Source: Tateyamaria omphalii (GTDB lineage Bacteria; Pseudomonadota; Alphaproteobacteria; Rhodobacterales; Rhodobacteraceae). From it: DNA of 64,000 nt. Positions 62,782 through 64,000 of the stretch are shown piece by piece. The DNA lies in NCBI RefSeq assembly GCF_014651375.1, contig NZ_BMWT01000001.1, positions 186,001 through 250,000 on the forward strand. The letters are read 5' to 3'. Below the pieces are notes generated by a model that did no database searches, was not told the origin of the DNA, and saw nothing but the letters and a program-made list of their open reading frames with translations. Every line of letters begins with the position of its first letter. The stretch's first letter is position 1. The translations under genes were made by a program, and so were the position numbers.

Positions 62782-63525
62782 ATGAAACTTGCAGGCAAAA
62801 CCGCCATTGTAACCGGAGGTGGCCGCGACATTGGCCGGGCCGTTGCTGTGAAACTGGCCTCCGAAGGAGCCAATGTCGCCATCAACTATTTTGCCAGTTC
62901 AGAAGGTGCAGAAGAAACAGTGGCGCAGGTCGAGGCGATTGGCGGCAAGGCCATTGCGATTCAAGGCGACCTGAACGAAGCGGCAGATGTGGACGCACTG
63001 GTGGCTAAGACGGTCGAGACCTTTGGCGGTTTGGACATCCTTGTAAATAACGCCGGGGGCCTGATCGCGCGCAAGACCATTGCAGAGATGGATGTAGATC
63101 ATTGGAACGCTGTCATGTCCCTGAACCTGACAAGCACTTTCTTGATGACGAAGGCGTGCATTGCCCACATGTCGCAAGGGGCCATTGTCAATCTGGCCAG
63201 CCAAGCAGGACGTGACGGGGGTGGACCAGGTGCCGTGGCCTACGCCACGTCCAAGGGGGCCGTCATGACCATGACGCGTGGTCTGGCCAAAGAATTGGGG
63301 CCCGACATCCGCGTCAACGCGCTTTGCCCCGGTATGATTGACACCGATTTCCACAACATCCACACACCCGACGCTGGCCGACGTGGGTTCGAAGCAAACG
63401 CCCCGCTCAAGCGGCAGGGCCATGTGGATGACGCGGCGAACCTCGTGCTTTTCCTGGCTTGTGATGACAGCGCTTTCCTGACCGGAACAAACATCGATAT
63501 CAACGGTGGAATGTTGTTCTCATGA
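62782..63525 (+). CDS. SDR oxidoreductase (KduD/DEH reductase-like)
   Basis: 247 aa classical short-chain dehydrogenase. It has the cofactor site VTGGGRDIGRAVAV, NNAGG, a catalytic Ser in IVNLASQAG, YATSK (YxxxK) and the C-terminal TGTNIDINGGM. AGGAGAG precedes the ATG at 62782. The operon partner KdgF suggests that it acts on keto-deoxy-uronates (as 2-dehydro-3-deoxy-gluconate 5-dehydrogenase or DEH reductase); that specificity is inference. It overlaps kdgF by ATGA. Confidence 0.85.
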   Translation: MKLAGKTAIVTGGGRDIGRAVAVKLASEGANVAINYFASSEGAEETVAQVEAIGGKAIAIQGDLNEAADVDALVAKTVETFGGLDILVNNAGGLIARKTIAEMDVDHWNAVMSLNLTSTFLMTKACIAHMSQGAIVNLASQAGRDGGGPGAVAYATSKGAVMTMTRGLAKELGPDIRVNALCPGMIDTDFHNIHTPDAGRRGFEANAPLKRQGHVDDAANLVLFLACDDSAFLTGTNIDINGGMLFS

Positions 63526-63842
63526 CGCGTTCGGACAGCCACCCGGTCGTCGAGACAGGCGAAGGCGTCACACGGCAAGTGCTGGCGGATCACCCCGAGA
63601 TGATGGTCGTGGCCTTCCGTTTCTCGGCGGAAGGCGCCATCGGCGCGCTGCATGATCATCCTCACGTGCAATCCACCTATGTTGAAAGCGGGTGGTTCGA
63701 ATTCACACTCGGCAACACCAAACGCATAGTTGGCCCGGGTGACAGTTTCGTCATTCCATCGGGGCAGACACATGGCTGCGTCTGCTTGGCGCCCGGAACG
63801 CTGATCGACGCCTTTACGCCTCGGCGCGACGATTTCCTGTAG
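63522..63842 (+). CDS. kdgF: KdgF-like cupin (unsaturated uronate ring opening)
   Basis: 106 aa single cupin domain. The metal-binding HDHPHVQSTYV and the later PSGQTHGCV follow the KdgF pattern, as do LGNTKRIVGPGDSFVIPSGQ and the ending FTPRRDDFL. Known KdgF enzymes convert 4,5-unsaturated monouronates from pectin or alginate to linear keto acids. It is the last gene of the TRAP operon. Confidence 0.82.
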   Translation: MTRSDSHPVVETGEGVTRQVLADHPEMMVVAFRFSAEGAIGALHDHPHVQSTYVESGWFEFTLGNTKRIVGPGDSFVIPSGQTHGCVCLAPGTLIDAFTPRRDDFL

Positions 63843-64000
63843 CGTTCCTGCGCACGCCTCGCATCCCTTCGCAAAATCCGGGCTGTCGCATCAGAGCGTT
63901 GGTGCGCCACCCAGGTTCGAAACATCCCACCAATGACAAATTCATGCGGAAAACGTGAACCGTTGATACGCGGTATGGCGCAGCCCAAGAGAGCCCCGCG
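63843..64000. other. right-edge stretch, no supported gene
   Basis: A plus-strand frame from an ATG at about 63932 stays open to the edge, but there is no ribosome-binding site or recognisable protein start. It may be the beginning of the next gene or non-coding. Confidence 0.3.

Noticed and set aside
63677-63988. 103-codon minus-strand frame at the right edge
   Set aside because: It overlaps kdgF in antisense, and the part beyond kdgF shows no recognisable protein features.
1-64000. CRISPR arrays, transposases, phage attachment sites
   Set aside because: No regularly spaced repeats, no transposase-like proteins, and no 3' tRNA fragment repeat were seen within the window.

Overview
The window looks like chromosomal DNA of a marine-type alphaproteobacterium of the Rhodobacteraceae/Roseobacter group. 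The grounds are gene content and style, not a database match. It carries choice-of-anchor/Hint secretion-type proteins, a GlxA-type AraC regulator, a Tat-signal DUF3179 protein, a NasTS-controlled ABC nitrate cluster, a TRAP transporter operon, an NDUFA9-like protein, many 4-bp ATGA overlaps, and a fairly GC-rich composition broken by one AT-richer patch at about 34.1-35.0 kb. It contains about 60 protein genes, one tRNA-Leu(CAG), no rRNA, and no CRISPR array or insertion sequence that I could see.

Layout. 0-6.4 kb: the 5' end of a lytic transglycosylase, a WYL-type regulator divergent from a glutathione S-transferase with a clear operator-like dyad between them, then a minus-strand operon dapE - GNAT - DUF2064 - rnr. 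6.6-9.3 kb: two translationally coupled Hint-domain proteins, the second lacking the catalytic Cys. 9.3-14.4 kb: class II aldolase, VOC protein, an adenine deaminase/AMP nucleosidase purine-salvage pair, and an HU-like protein with promoter and terminator. 14.4-18.2 kb: DUF3179 protein, EamA exporter, a thioredoxin-like protein, a GlxA-type regulator. 18.3-26.9 kb: an envelope-glycan region (glycosyltransferase, 4-reductase-like SDR, initiating sugar-phosphate transferase, WbpM/CapD-type dehydratase) followed by a YjbH-YjbF pair and two small secreted YjbE-like proteins. 26.9-33.7 kb: glutathione peroxidase, msrB-msrA, hyuA-like, queG, GST, mtgA, SGNH hydrolase.

33.9-35.0 kb is an AT-richer island with a small predicted HTH protein and a Panacea-domain (DUF4065) protein overlapping a small RelE/ParE-like ORF, a probable toxin-antitoxin module directly downstream of gltB. 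35.0-42.3 kb holds gltD - GFA protein - periplasmic hypothetical - gltB; gltD is divergent from uppP, with a near-perfect palindrome between them. After an NDUFA9-like gene and tRNA-Leu comes a strongly self-complementary stretch (44628-44750) that may be a structured RNA.

44.9-58.8 kb is a complete assimilatory nitrate cluster: nasT-nasS (antiterminator and nitrate sensor), a leader with two ANTAR hexaloop hairpins overlapping an intrinsic terminator, nrtA-nrtB-nrtCD (ABC nitrate uptake), nirB-nirD, nasA, a divergent TrpD2-like gene, and cysG (siroheme for NirB). Together with gltBD this links nitrate uptake to glutamate. 58.8-63.8 kb is a GntR/FCD-controlled TRAP transporter operon with a KduD-like SDR and a KdgF-like cupin, so probably uptake and opening of uronates from pectin or alginate; two near-identical 15-bp operators lie in the divergent promoter region.
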